A program made the translations under genes and the position numbers. From Coptis chinensis (lineage: Eukaryota > Streptophyta > Magnoliopsida > Ranunculales > Ranunculaceae): a stretch of DNA of 64,000 nt. Location of the stretch: positions 13,348,001 to 13,412,000 of the forward strand of contig CM027380.1 in NCBI GenBank assembly GCA_015680905.1, given 5' to 3'. Below, piece by piece: positions 44,246 to 54,828 of this stretch; within the stretch, counting starts at the first letter, position 1; each line of letters starts with the position of its first letter. The notes below the pieces were generated by a model. That model was not told where the DNA came from, did no database searches, and saw only the letters and a list, made by a program, of their open reading frames with translations.

Positions 44246-45308
44246 GACCAGAATTGTGATATATATATATATATATTGTTGAAAATTTATAAATTTATAA
44301 ATTTAATTGGAATCTGTCGTAATTATTGTGACCAGAATTGTGATTTTTTGAATCCTTAACTATGAATAAATGTTGAAATCCTATTGTGGATGACGCATCA
44401 AATCGAAACGGTTTTAGAAAAATTGTTTTCGGTGGAAACTATTGTTTTAAGCAATTTAGTTTTTTTGTCTCATATTTTTTTTCGTAATTGGCTATATTTT
44501 TTGGGAAAAGTTAGAGACTCTATGAAACTTTAGATATGATTGTTTTTGTGAAACTCTAGATGGAATTGTTTTTTCGTAATTAGTTATAGTGTTTAGAAAA
44601 AGTTAGAGACTCTATGAAACTTTATATGAGATTGTTTTCTTATTTATATCATACTTTTTTATAAGTAGTAATAGAGTTTAGAAAAAACTGGAGTCCCTAC
44701 GAGTGTTCCAAAAAAATAGATTGGTGAGGATGTTCCAATTCTTTATATATATATATAAAGAATTGGAATATGTCATAATTATTGTGGTCGTAATTGTGAT
44801 TTTTTGAATCCTTAACTATGAATAAATGTCTAAATCACACAGTGGATGGCGCATCAAATCGAAATGATTTTAGAAAAATCGTTTTCGGTGGAAATTATTG
44901 TTTTTAGCAATTTAGTTTTTTGTTTACTATTTTTTTTTTCGTAATTAGCTATATTGTTTAGAAAAAGTTGGAGATTTTGTGAAACTCTAGATGTAATTGT
45001 TTTTTCATAATTAGCTATAGTGTTTAGAAAAAGTTAGAGAGTATGTAAAACTCTAGATGGGATTATTTATTTATTTATATCCTACTTTTTTTTATATATA
45101 GAATTTAGAAAAAACTGCTTTTATATTTAGTAATAGAGTTTAAAAAAAATTGGAGTCTTTGTGAGGATATAGTTATAATATATATCTAAAGATAAAGATA
45201 AATATTTGTTTCCTATATTTTATCTCCTATTTTTTCTTAATTAGCGACACTCTAGAAAAGCTTCCTCAATTGAAAAGGGTAGAGCTATAATATATATATA
45301 TATAAAGA
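43857..45308. repeat. Helitron 2 5' part: resumed minisatellite, TA runs and a 457-bp tandem duplication
   Basis: 43.86-44.04 kb is the continuation of the 55-bp minisatellite. TA microsatellites lie at 44212-44241 and 44257-44276. A 457-bp step separates two copies of TGATTTTTTGAATCCTTAAC (44341 and 44798), with the following TTTCGGTGGAAA(C/T)TATTG also repeated. Motifs reading TCTTTA(T/G)ATATATA on minus occur near 44.74, 45.19 and 45.31 kb. Confidence 0.65.
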
Positions 45309-45831
45309 TAAAGACATTATTAGGAAAATATTTTATATGGTTTCCGTAAAATATTTCCTCTATTTTTTACACTAAAATAATTCAATCATTTACAGTATCG
45401 AAGGGTATTTTGCTCCAAAATCCCTCAGAAATACTAAAGATGTACTGATGAAAATTTAAAAGTCCAATTTTGCTAGTGTATTCTTATGTTCATTTTTGAC
45501 TTTCGACTTTCGAGACCCAGTGTTACTTATCGATAATGAGAGCAATTTTATAATGTTCCATGTTCCATCATTTTAAAATTAGTCTTTTTATTGCATTGAT
45601 CCATGATTTACACACAAGATGCACGTACAAGTCACGTCTATAATGAGTAGATCAACCATAGTCGATGGCGATTTTTTATTATACTATTGGTGAGCAATCA
45701 CTGATTATATTTTCAATTCGTGAGCTTCATTTAAAAAAATAACAAATATAATTTTGATTTTTTCCCATGAAAATGAATCAGTTATATGGAATGATACACA
45801 TTTTTACAAGTCACTTAAACTCTTTCTCTAA
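45309..45831. other. intergenic, 3' flank of gene B
   Basis: No gene or repeat is recognised; it would contain the 3' untranslated region and polyadenylation signals of gene B. Confidence 0.4.
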
Positions 45832-47644
45832 TTACTCGCGATCAGCACGTTGAACATCACCTCTTTCTATTTTTTCTTCAGGGACTTTCACATTATTTGC
45901 CTTCACTCCTACCTGTACCTGGTGGCCCTTGATGGATTTTTCTAACATTTCTTCTACTTTATCACCTACATCGTCCACCTACATTTGCATTAGAAAATTG
46001 CTCAGTATTTCCAAACAAATTCATTTCCCATGTGAGCTTTCTTGCTTTAAGCTGTTCTGTACTTCAGAATGTGTATGTATACATATTATTGCTAGGAAAC
46101 ACACGGTGAAGTAGAGTCATAAATGTTTGAATAAAAAAACACGTTTAAGAAATGAAAGTGTATCACAATTCACAAAACAACCATTGAAATATTGAATTGT
46201 GAAATGATGTAACTGTTGATTGACGTCACAAGCAAAATGGTTGAGTTACTCCAAAGTCAAAGACGCAACACATGCAAATTTTGACAATTCAAGGGATGTA
46301 GTTTAAATGGAAAGTTCTCATGGGATGGCTTTTTGTTTAAAACAGAAGGTTAAAAATGTTTAATGCAACTTGGGATTGACTAGTACAAAACAATGTTCAG
46401 AAGGCTTGGTTATAAAAATAAGAAGCAAGGAATCTTTAATTGGTAGGAAGTAGGAACTAGGAACTTCAAGTGAAATAAACACGTGCTCGATGTGGTCTTG
46501 TATTGCAATTTATTAGACAACATATAGAAAGTAAAATTTGTTTAAAGTGAAAGTAAGACCTTGTCCAAGAGCTCCTGTGTTAAATCAGCACCCTTGATTA
46601 GTCCCTCAGCTACCTCATCAATCCTTTCGATCGCCTGCTTGAGCTTTGAACCATCAGGAAGATCATCTGTAATGTCGTCGGCTATCTTGTCCACTTTCAC
46701 GGCGACCTCTTCTATTATCTCTGACACACATTCAATCGTCTGTAGGGTTGAATCAAATTTATCTATACATCCAACAGCACAAGGATCAATACATCAGCAT
46801 TTTGATGTGATAAAGGAAACAATTCTGCAGTAAAGGTTGTGCTTATTTACTTCGCAAACTTTTCCAAGTTAGATCTTGGGCTAAACAGGGGTTATACAAG
46901 GACTTGACAGGCTTATATGATTTTCCATCACCAAAATCTCAAAGAATATAATGCATAGGAGAATATCATTTTGCAGTTTTGAAAGTGCATTGATGATTTT
47001 GTGTTTATCAAAATTGTACATACAGAAGGTACTTACTTTTAAGTGCAAGCAATGGTCCCCATTTGCTCTTGAAGAAAGGTAAAATCATCGGTATGATAGT
47101 CAACAACATCCAGTTTGACCTGATTCATACACAAGTAAGACGAAAATTATACATCCACCAAGTGTAATTATACATCCACCAGTTAAGAAGAAGGGGAACA
47201 AAAGTATATATCCACCAAGTAGAGAAGTTACCATCCAGGAAAAGGGGATCCAGAAGGCATTGGAGGTGTTGGAGGAAGGTTGTTAAGTGCATTTAAATCC
47301 CTGCATTCAACCAATACAAACAAATTAACGTGTGAAAAAGAATCTACAAATTCAACTAAGTAGTCATAAGAGGAACTAGAAATGTAGAACAAAAACTAAT
47401 CAATCAATGAAGATTACATCTTTATAGTACGATGGGCTCTCCCTCGACGATTGATATTGGACAAACTTAAATGTTTACTCGTTGAGTCGCAATATCCATA
47501 CTTCGCTGTGTGTATCCATGGGAGAGAACATGTATTATGGACAGAAGAAAAAGATCTATATTGAGAACTATGATGAAGTTTTTCAAACTGGTGAGAACTT
47601 AAAGAATTAGTTGTTGTAGTTAACATAGTTGATAGAACACTCAT
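45832..47644 (-). CDS. gene B: paralogue of gene A, probably plastid-targeted
   Basis: Five exons on minus: 47418-47644, 47232-47300, 47037-47119, 46560-46762, 45832-45978; total 729 nt, 242 residues, all GT-AG. Exon 1 encodes a Ser/Thr/His-rich, acid-poor leader (MSVLSTMLTTTTNSLSSHQF) like a chloroplast transit peptide. Exon 2: DLNALNNLPPTPPMPSGSPF then PGW. Exon 3: WMLLTIIPMILPFF, a hydrophobic segment, then KSKWGPLLALK. Exon 4: SEIIEEVAVKVDKIADDITD and DLPDGSKLKQAIERIDEVAE. Exon 5 has a longer charged tail than A or C. Role unknown; the amphipathic helix suggests self-association or a lipid or thylakoid surface. The start is fixed by the TATA-like box about 110 bp upstream and by similarity to gene C. 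Confidence 0.85.
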
Positions 47645-47753
47645 TCGCTGAAAAGGTTATCCGCTTATGAAAGCTCTCCAAGCTCAAATGAATTACTTGT
47701 TAAGGAGAGTGTGATGCTTAGTGCTTGTTGTTCTTAAATTCCAACTTCTATGA

Positions 47754-47764
47754 ATATATATATA
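47754..47764 (-). promoter_or_regulatory. TATA-like box of gene B
   Basis: A TATATATATAA run about 110-120 bp upstream of the gene B start codon, the same distance as in genes A and C. Confidence 0.45.
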
Positions 47765-49052
47765 ATGGCCATTTGCAAGCATGCTTTCGTAATTTATATC
47801 CAATTATCTAAATCCCAATGTCGTCGTTTTCTGTAACTTGCCAACTTTGCCGTGGTTGTACAATATGATTTTTATACTTCCACTTACTATTTTTTTCTCT
47901 TACTTTTTTCCCTGTAGTGGTTGTACTTTGAAAGTCTTTGGTAGATAACGTGTGGATAATATGTTAAAACGAGGTCTAATGAAGCATATGAGGAAATAAT
48001 TAGCGTATCCGTATTGGTTTTTATATGATCTACTGCTGATGCAGCCTTGCAGCCTGCACATGTATTAAACGGTTTAAACGAGGTCTATTGGATTCATTGA
48101 TTGACCTAGCTTGTTTCTTTACCGCAATTTACACATTTCCATCCAGTAAAAAACATTTCTGGGTCGATGTTTATTTGTTCACTAATATTTTAATTATTTA
48201 GAAGATTTTGCCAGAAACAGATCATCCAAGTTGAATAAAGAAATTTGGTATACAAGTCTATCTGGTGAGTCTGGTCTGGATCCATAACTATTGGACTAAA
48301 ATTTATCATTTTAAGCTAAGGCTTCAGTTCGCATTGTTGGAATTATTTTTCTTCAAGTATGTGCAACATATATCCAATTTTGGTGCAAGTATACCAACGA
48401 TTATCGATCTCATTTGCGCAAGTTTCACTCCAAAAAGTTGATTGTGAAGAAGCTTGATTTTAAAGCTTTTGACATGACTTTCAGGAATTCAGTCCAGAGT
48501 ATTGTAGATTCAAAATCTGAAGAAAAATGCAATTCAGTATTTCAGGCTTTCAGCGATGCGGCAATGCAAAATGATGCAATCGATCCAGTCCATCGATAAC
48601 TTTCTTTGTTATTTTCTTATCTCTTTTTTATTAATTTATTGGAGTAATTTTTATAAGTTCAACTCTTCCCATTCAATATTCCCGTACGTAAGGTCCAGCA
48701 CAGCTACTGCACAAGTCAGAGGCCGTTCAGGGCACCCTAGTTGGTATCATGCGTGTTCCATGCACGTTCTCCTTAATTAAGTTTTATGTCATAAAAAATT
48801 GAAGTTGTTCAATAGAATAGAAATATAAAATTAGCCCAAACAGATCATTACAACATGTACTTTTTAATGCCAACACCATGTCATTATCTAAGTCATTAAT
48901 CAATCTAAGATTTTGTGAAAAGAAAAGCCAAATGAATTGTTCTCCGATCCTCAAGGAAGATTTATACAGAACGCCAAATGAATTTTCTATTAAGTGTATG
49001 ACAAGGATTGATACACTCATACACACTATCACCTAACGGCACTTAATGCTGT
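47765..49052. other. intergenic between genes B and C
   Basis: No gene is recognised. A 61-codon plus frame at 48414-48599 (begins MRKFHSKKLIVKKLDFKAFD) has no splice context or known motif and is not called. The 3' flank of gene C lies at the right edge. Confidence 0.4.
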
Positions 49053-50792
49053 TCATTTCTTTCCTGGGGCTTTCGCAACTGCCACACCTACGAGATCCTT
49101 GGCGGATTTCTCTATGACTTTCTCCACCTTTTTCTCAACCTTTTCCACCTGCAGTTCCAATCTGAACGTTAGTAGAAGTAATTCCTCAAAATACAATTGT
49201 ACATGTTATCAATAAGTTCATTTCCGTTGGGCCAAGTTTGAATCCACAATCGAACTGCTGTAGTACTTTTACACAAGGAAAGAGTATATGAAACTTCCTT
49301 TTAAAGCAGGACTTTTCAAATTTTAGGATAGATGGTGGTTATTGTACATAAAGAGCAGAGCAACCAGCTTGAACAACAAAGTTTTATTAGAATTCAAGCT
49401 TCGTGAAAAAGAGCAGAACGAAGCAAACTTGTAACTGACGATAATTGGCAGAAACAACCATTGAGTTGCAAATGTAGGAACTTAAAATTTAGTTAAAATT
49501 TACATAAGTTCGGTGTTGTTGACTTGTTGATCTAAAACAGATAAGGAACTAAAATAGACTTCAAAAATATTAGTCTAAACTCTAAAGTGAATGCAACTAG
49601 CTCAATTAATCAAGATTTAAGGCTAACCTGTAGAAAGTAAAAAAAGTTAAGTTAAACAAGTGAAAGCAGTAAAACCTTGTCCACGAATTCTTCAGCCAAA
49701 TCAGCGCCCTTGATTACATTCTCAGCTAAAAGATCAACCATTTGAATCGCCGTTTTGAGCCTTGAACCATCAGGAAGATTATCTGTGATCTTATCAGCTA
49801 TATTGTCCACTTTCACGGCCACTTCTTCTATCACCTCTGCCACAGTCTCCACGGTCGCTAGGGCTGTATCCATTTTCTCTGTATATCCAATTACGAAGAA
49901 TCAATTTACGACTTGATCTTATCATGCATCTTTTTAACTGTTTTATTTATGTATTTTCTAACATTGAAATTAAATCCATAAAGTTCAAAATGATAGTCCA
50001 TGCGTATGGCAAAGGCAGCTAGCTAGTGCATGCAAAGAAGTGAGAACTCTAGTATATATGCTCCAGATGGTCCATGACTAGGTTACCTCGTTCCTTAATA
50101 TGTGGACTATAAATATGAGGTTCCCTGAATGGCTGAATGTTTGTTACCTTTCCTGTCTGTTCATGAGTTTATGCTGAAGATACTTACGTTTAATGGCAAT
50201 TAGTGATCCCCAGTTGCCACTTAAGAGTGGTAGAATTATCGGCAAGATGGTAAACAACATCCATTTTGACCTAATTCATACACGAATACATGCAAGCAGA
50301 GAAATACACTTAAATGCCAGTCAGGAAGGTAAGATAGAAATTATAAGAAAAAGGAACTAAAGTTATCAACCAGGTAATCAACCAGATAAATGATTACCAT
50401 CCAGGGAAAGAGGATCCTGAGGGGATTGGAGGTCCTGGATTAAGGTTGTTGTTAACTGCATTTGAATCCCTACATTCAAGCAATATAAACAAATTAAGGC
50501 TGGCATGTCTATGAAAGTACTATAATTAGTCATCATAGGAGCTAGAAATGTAAGAACAAGAAGTAATGACTTAAACTGATGAAGATTACATCTTTATAGT
50601 ATGATATGCTAGCCCGGGACGGTTGATATTGGACAAGTACAAATGTTGTTTTGTCGGGTAACAATAAGCGTGCTTGGCAGTGGGAGGAAGACAGCTTGTA
50701 ACATGGACAGAAGAACGAAACATATTTCGAGTATCAAGATGATGGAGTCTTTCCATCTGGTAATTGCTGAAGGACGCAGTTGTCGACGACAT
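49053..50792 (-). CDS. gene C: paralogue of genes A and B, probably plastid-targeted
   Basis: Five exons on minus: 50590-50792, 50398-50469, 50188-50270, 49676-49878, 49053-49148; 657 nt, 218 residues, all GT-AG and in phase. Leader MSSTTASFSNYQMERLHHLD; exon 2 ends IPSGSSFPGW; hydrophobic exon 3 WMLFTILPIILPLL then SGNWGSLIAIK; helix in exon 4 AEVIEEVAVKVDNIADKITD and NLPDGSRLKTAIQMVDLLAE; exon 5 is Lys/Glu-rich (VEKVEKKVEKVIEKSAKDLV) and ends AKAPGKK. An in-frame ATG at 50876 would add 28 residues; I prefer 50792 because it aligns with the gene B start and puts the TATA-like box at the same distance. It lies 1.4 kb downstream of the gene B leader on the same strand, as in a tandem duplication. 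Confidence 0.85.
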
Positions 50793-50907
50793 AGTAGATT
50801 CAAAACTTAGTTGTTTGTTAACGATACCACAGTTTTCCAACTTAAATGCGTAATTGTTAAGGAGGGAACGATACATGGTGGTCTACTTGTATATTAGTAA
50901 TTTGATC

Positions 50908-50944
50908 AATATATAATCAACATTATTAGTCTATTTACCACGTG
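50908..50944 (-). promoter_or_regulatory. gene C promoter elements: TATA-like box and G-box
   Basis: AATATATAAT at 50908-50917 is about 117 bp upstream of the chosen start. CACGTG, a palindromic G-box core, is at 50939-50944 about 25 bp further upstream. G-boxes bind bZIP and bHLH factors in light and stress responses, which would fit a plastid gene; this is inference. Confidence 0.4.
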
Positions 50945-51627
50945 TTAGCATATATATATTTCCATAATTTATTTCGAAGTATCCTAATCAAATCGTCCCT
51001 CGCCTACTTTTGACAACTTTGCATTGGTCGTTCACTTAGGTTTTTATTCTTATTTTAAATCAAGTAGTATACATTCAAAGTCTTCTGATAGATAATGTGT
51101 TCAGGGGATATGATGTAAAACGGATTATATGTAATCCACTTGAAGAATACATGAGAATAATCATGTATGATGATTTGGTACTTAATCGTTTGTACTTCAG
51201 AAACATGTGGATTCAAGTTGTTAATTTTAATCCTTTTAATCTTTATTTAAATTTTGTTCATGAATGATGTTAACTTTTTTATCTAATTTTTAACTTTGGT
51301 TAGGCTCCTCATCTCACGCAGATACAGGGAAGAACTTTGCAAGGCAAAGAGTGTTAAGACTTTAAAGCAAAGGAAGAGAAAAGTTGCTGATCTTCATGGA
51401 TAAAATACCAAGAACAAGGGGAAAACTCTATGACATTATACATTTATTTATATTGTGAGTCAAGCAAAAATTTAGACCAACATATATGCTATGAACTATT
51501 ATAAACCCACGGCATACAATCACATTGAGATGCGTGAGCAAACGTTATATACAATTAGTAATCATATAATAATTGGAAATCTTGGAAATATACAGTCACG
51601 AACGAACAAATTTGGAAACAGTCTTTA
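50945..51627. other. intergenic, no gene recognised
   Basis: Upstream flank of gene C followed by AT-rich sequence. No supported coding region. Confidence 0.4.
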
Positions 51628-51850
51628 TTACACAGCATCACATTTCACACTAGGTTTTCGATTTTTAGGCCATTCTTCATCACACCAGGGTCTTCTCCTT
51701 AGGTGACACAAAGCTTCGGCAACACCCTTGTACTGCGTATTTGCATCATCATGCTATTGCTTGGAAATCTTATCCTGATTTTGATAATCTTGACGTAAGG
51801 ATGTGAATGATAGCCTGACAATGGCTATCTCGCCATTCTCGCCTTGGTAG
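51628..51850 (-). pseudogene. gene fragment, unidentified, one in-frame stop
   Basis: The minus strand reads GENGEIAIVRLSFTSLRQDY, QNQDKISKQ, stop, then HDDANTQYKGVAEALCHLRR and RPWCDEEWPKN before TAA at 51628. AATAAA overlaps the stop. The sequence is coherent (aromatic, charged, Trp and Cys placed as in a folded protein) with only one interruption over about 70 codons. Source unknown. It could be the 3' exon of a decayed gene; nothing upstream was recognised. Confidence 0.4.
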
Positions 51851-51944
51851 GGGTGTGACCGCAGCCGAACCGAAGAAACTTAGTTGGGTCGGTTATCTGT
51901 CTTTAATCGGTTCGGTTGGGTTTAAGAAAAGAAGGGTCCGTCAG

Positions 51945-52810
51945 TATTGGGTTGGGCAGACTCCAAAAAACCAAAAAATCTAAAAAAACACAATTATTAC
52001 AAGTGTCATTGGTCTCAAAAAGTTGTTTTGTATTGGGGACCTCCCAAACCTTTTCAGCCTTTCTCTTCTATTATCTTCTCTTTTCTTCCACCATCTTAAA
52101 TCTTAAACTATGAAAACTATATTCTAACACTAACATTAAACATTTTGAATATATGCGTGTCTGATGGTGAATGAGAAAATTCAAAAACCCCAAGCTTAAA
52201 CGAAAATTTAGTGGATTCGTTACAGTAAACCAAACGTTATGCCACACCAAACGGTCAGGTGTGGATTTGAGTCCAAAACAATGTGGCCATATATCATTTC
52301 AGGATTTAAACTTAGAAAAATATGGCTACAACCGATTTTGACTAAGTCTCCAACGATATGGCCTCACCGTTTGGACTAAGTCTCCAACAACGATATGGCC
52401 ACACCGTTTGGACTAAGTCCCCAACGATATGGCCACACCGTTTGGGATTTGAACTTTGAAAAAATATAAAGTTCTGTTTTTTGGCCTCTTGACCGGTGTG
52501 GGCACATCATTTGGACTAAGTCTCAAACGTTGTCGCCAAGTCGTTTGGGACTTAGTCCAAACGATGTGACCACACTGATAAGTTTTTTTCTAAGTCCAAA
52601 TCCCAAACGACATGGCCACATCGTTTTGGACTTGGTCGTTTTGTTTGGTTTTCGACAACGAATCCACTCCGTTTGGCCGTTTAAGCCGGATTTTAATTCA
52701 ACTTTTTGGGACCAATGGCACAATTGTAATAATTGTTTTTTTTAAGACTTTTTGAGACCAATGACACACTTGTAATAATTATTTTTTTTTGGGATCTGCC
52801 CAACACAATA
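51945..52810. mobile_element. short non-autonomous MULE with hairpin array
   Basis: The left arm (TATTGGGTTGGGCAGACTCC, then A runs, CAATTATTACAAGTGTCATT, GGTCTCAAAAAG) is repeated inverted at the right end (CTTTTTGAGACCAATGACAC, ACTTGTAATAATTATTTTTT, GGGATCTGCCCAACACAATA). Arms are about 65 bp and degenerate. GGGTCC flanks both sides, possibly part of a worn 9-bp duplication. The interior holds palindrome array 4 and no gene. Confidence 0.65.
52230..52680. repeat. palindrome array 4
   Basis: Units such as CCAACGATATGGCCACACCG with TTTGGACTAAGT linkers, and the better-preserved CCCAAACGACATGGCCACAT with CGTTTTGGAC near 52603. Core and arms match arrays 1-3. Confidence 0.75.
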
Positions 52811-53310
52811 TGGGTCCACTAGTAACAAATACCTTAAGAAATTAGAAAAGTAGAAAACCAACCAGACCAGACCATATAATTACCAAAACTACTAAAGTAG
52901 CTTATTTTTATTTATAATATATGATTATTCTTAAATAATTTTCAGTTCGACTATGGTTAGGGTCGACTACCCAAAAAATTAATAGTTGGGATCGTTTTTC
53001 AGTAGGTTTAGTTTTAGATCGATTAACCATATGGCGACAGTTGGGTTCGGATTTCTTAACGCATAAACTGATAAGTTCGGTTTGAATATTAGTCACCAGG
53101 CTCGATGCTCGTGAGCAACTCGGTGTTCAATTTTAAAGATGGAGTACAAAATCAAGTAGTTCGCGAAACATAGTACAAAATATCCCAATATATCGCGATA
53201 TTTAGAGATATATATCCATATTTCAGAGAAATATATATAAATATCACGATATGTTCAGAGATATATATGACTGCAAATATCGGTGATATTTTGATGATAT
53301 TTACGATATT
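52811..53310. other. non-coding flank; possible hAT-like remnant and ATATCG-rich repeat
   Basis: Contains AACCG/TTCGG-type sequence like that at 51848-51940, suggesting one element split by the MULE. The last 150 bp (about 53160-53310) is an AT-rich repeat with CGATAT/ATATCG motifs; the same motif (TATATCGTGAG) resumes right of the Tat element at 63141. Confidence 0.35.
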
Positions 53311-53565
53311 TGCCACAATCAAAGAAACATTAACTTTGTAACAACACATTAATGGCGAATCACCAAGATAGCACACAAGGTGGATCTGCAATCCATAATG
53401 GTTCAAGCACACATCTATAAATAAAGAGAGATGAACTACGTAAGGCTTGATTCAAGTTTACCCCGAGAAACTTGATACGTAGGCAACTCTTATCCCAAGA
53501 AGAGTGCAGCTATTTCCTATCCAACAAATCATCAGGTCGTAGTCCCAAAATAACTAACATCTACA
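53311..53565 (+). repeat. 5' LTR of the Tat element
   Basis: Starts TGCCACAATCAAAGAAAC and ends ACTAACATCTACA. TATAAATA-type box near 53414, followed by GAAACTTGATACGTAGGCAA, all conserved in the 3' copy. Confidence 0.85.
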
Positions 53566-53583
53566 TTGGCGCCGTCTACCGGT
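53566..53583 (+). other. primer-binding site of the Tat element
   Basis: TTGGCGCCGTCTACCGG directly follows the LTR. TGGCGCCGT is a usual primer site in this group. Confidence 0.7.
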
Positions 53584-53649
53584 TCGTTTCCTTAAGAAAA
53601 GAACAACCACTCTTTTCTCAAGCCCACAAAGCTGGTTAGAAAAACCACA

Positions 53650-54810
53650 ATGGAGCCCAACCTACAAGCATTGGCAGACCAAATGAAGACTATCCAAGAA
53701 GCCTTCATCACTTTACAACAAGAAAACCAGACAATGCAAGAGCAGGCCAACTCCAACGCCAACAATGGCACCACAGAATCCGGGGAGCATAACACTGTTA
53801 CAACCCTAACCAACACCACCAATCAGCGTTTAGAAGACTTCGCACAAAAACTAGAGAAGTCAAGCGAAAGAGCCAACGCGATCCAGATCACTCAAAAGAT
53901 GCTAGAGACGTACAAAGCATCACCATTCATCCAAGATATCCGAGACAAACAACATCCTTCAGAGTTCATCTAACTAAAGTTCCCGTTGTATGACGGTACC
54001 TCCTGCCCAGGCGAGCACGTAGCTCGCTTCGGCCAAATACTATCACTCTACAGCCATCCTGACTACGACTACCTGAAGTGCAAACTATTTCCAACCAGTT
54101 TAAAGGACGGAGCAATAGACTAGTTTTACATACTCCCTCCAGATTCGATCAACAACCCGGCCGGACCTTTGCGAGGCGTTAAATAGCGAGTTCGTCCATG
54201 CCGTAAAGAAGCGCGACCGACGGACTCCTTGTTTCAACTCAAGCAAGCTCATGGCGAAACGATCCGAGCCTTCCTAGGACGTTTTAAGAAGGACCTCCTC
54301 TCGCTGGAGTCAAGACTCAGTGACGGTTTTGCAATTTCTGCGTTCACAAACACCCTCTTGGACGAATCCAACCTAGCAGGGTCCTTCATGCGCAACAAGC
54401 CAGACACCTCAGCCGACCTGTATCACAGATTCGACAACTACATTGAGTACGAAGAGTGGATGGCCAAGTGCAAAGGCAAAGAGGTCCTCGCAATTAGCAA
54501 CGAGCCAGACCCCAAGGAAAGCAAAAAATATTCAAACAACAACAACAACAACAAGAGATCCAACGCCAGCAAACCCTCATACACAAAGAGGGAATTCTCC
54601 AACTTCTCCAGAACGCCAAGTCAAATCCTGAAGAAAATATATACAGCACCATACTTCAAACCAAATATCAACAAAGTGATAGCCATACCAGAGCGTCCAT
54701 ACTGCCATTTCCAAAAACTCCACCACCACGACACCAATGATTGTCGGAGCCTTAAGCACTACCTCCAAGACCTAGTGGAGGAAGGCAAATTAAAAGAGTT
54801 CTTGCCATAA
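53650..54810 (+). pseudogene. Tat gag, broken
   Basis: Starts MEPNLQALADQMKTIQEAFI with a coiled-coil N-terminus. The gag core follows across two stops: KFPLYDGTSCPGEHVARFGQ, LFPTSLKDGAID, then FQLKQAHGETIRAFLGRFKK. The C-terminus has YCHFQKLHHHDTNDCRSLKH and YLQDLVEEGKLKEFL, the Tat-type Cys/His motif. Stops at 53971 and 54121 and a frame change near 54190. Confidence 0.85.
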
Positions 54811-54828
54811 AGTGATCTAAGGCACAAG

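Larger units (their letters stand above)
26038..45308 (-). mobile_element. Helitron 2 (non-autonomous, reverse orientation), split by later insertions
   Basis: Read on the minus strand it ends with a hairpin (ACCCGT, 7-nt loop, ACGGGT; plus 26049-26067), a short spacer and CTAG (26038-26041), followed by T, as Helitrons do. The best 5' end is TCTTTATATATATATA at 45308, preceded by A. About 4.3 kb is its own DNA: 26.04-28.92 kb and 43.85-45.31 kb; the rest is the LTR unit inserted at 28921. It has no RepHel gene. It carries a 55-bp minisatellite in two blocks separated by a conserved piece with an internal, degenerate end-like motif (ACGAACGGGTG, 27948-27958). The 5' end is less certain because similar TCTTTA motifs occur near 45.19 and 44.74 kb. 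Confidence 0.6.
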
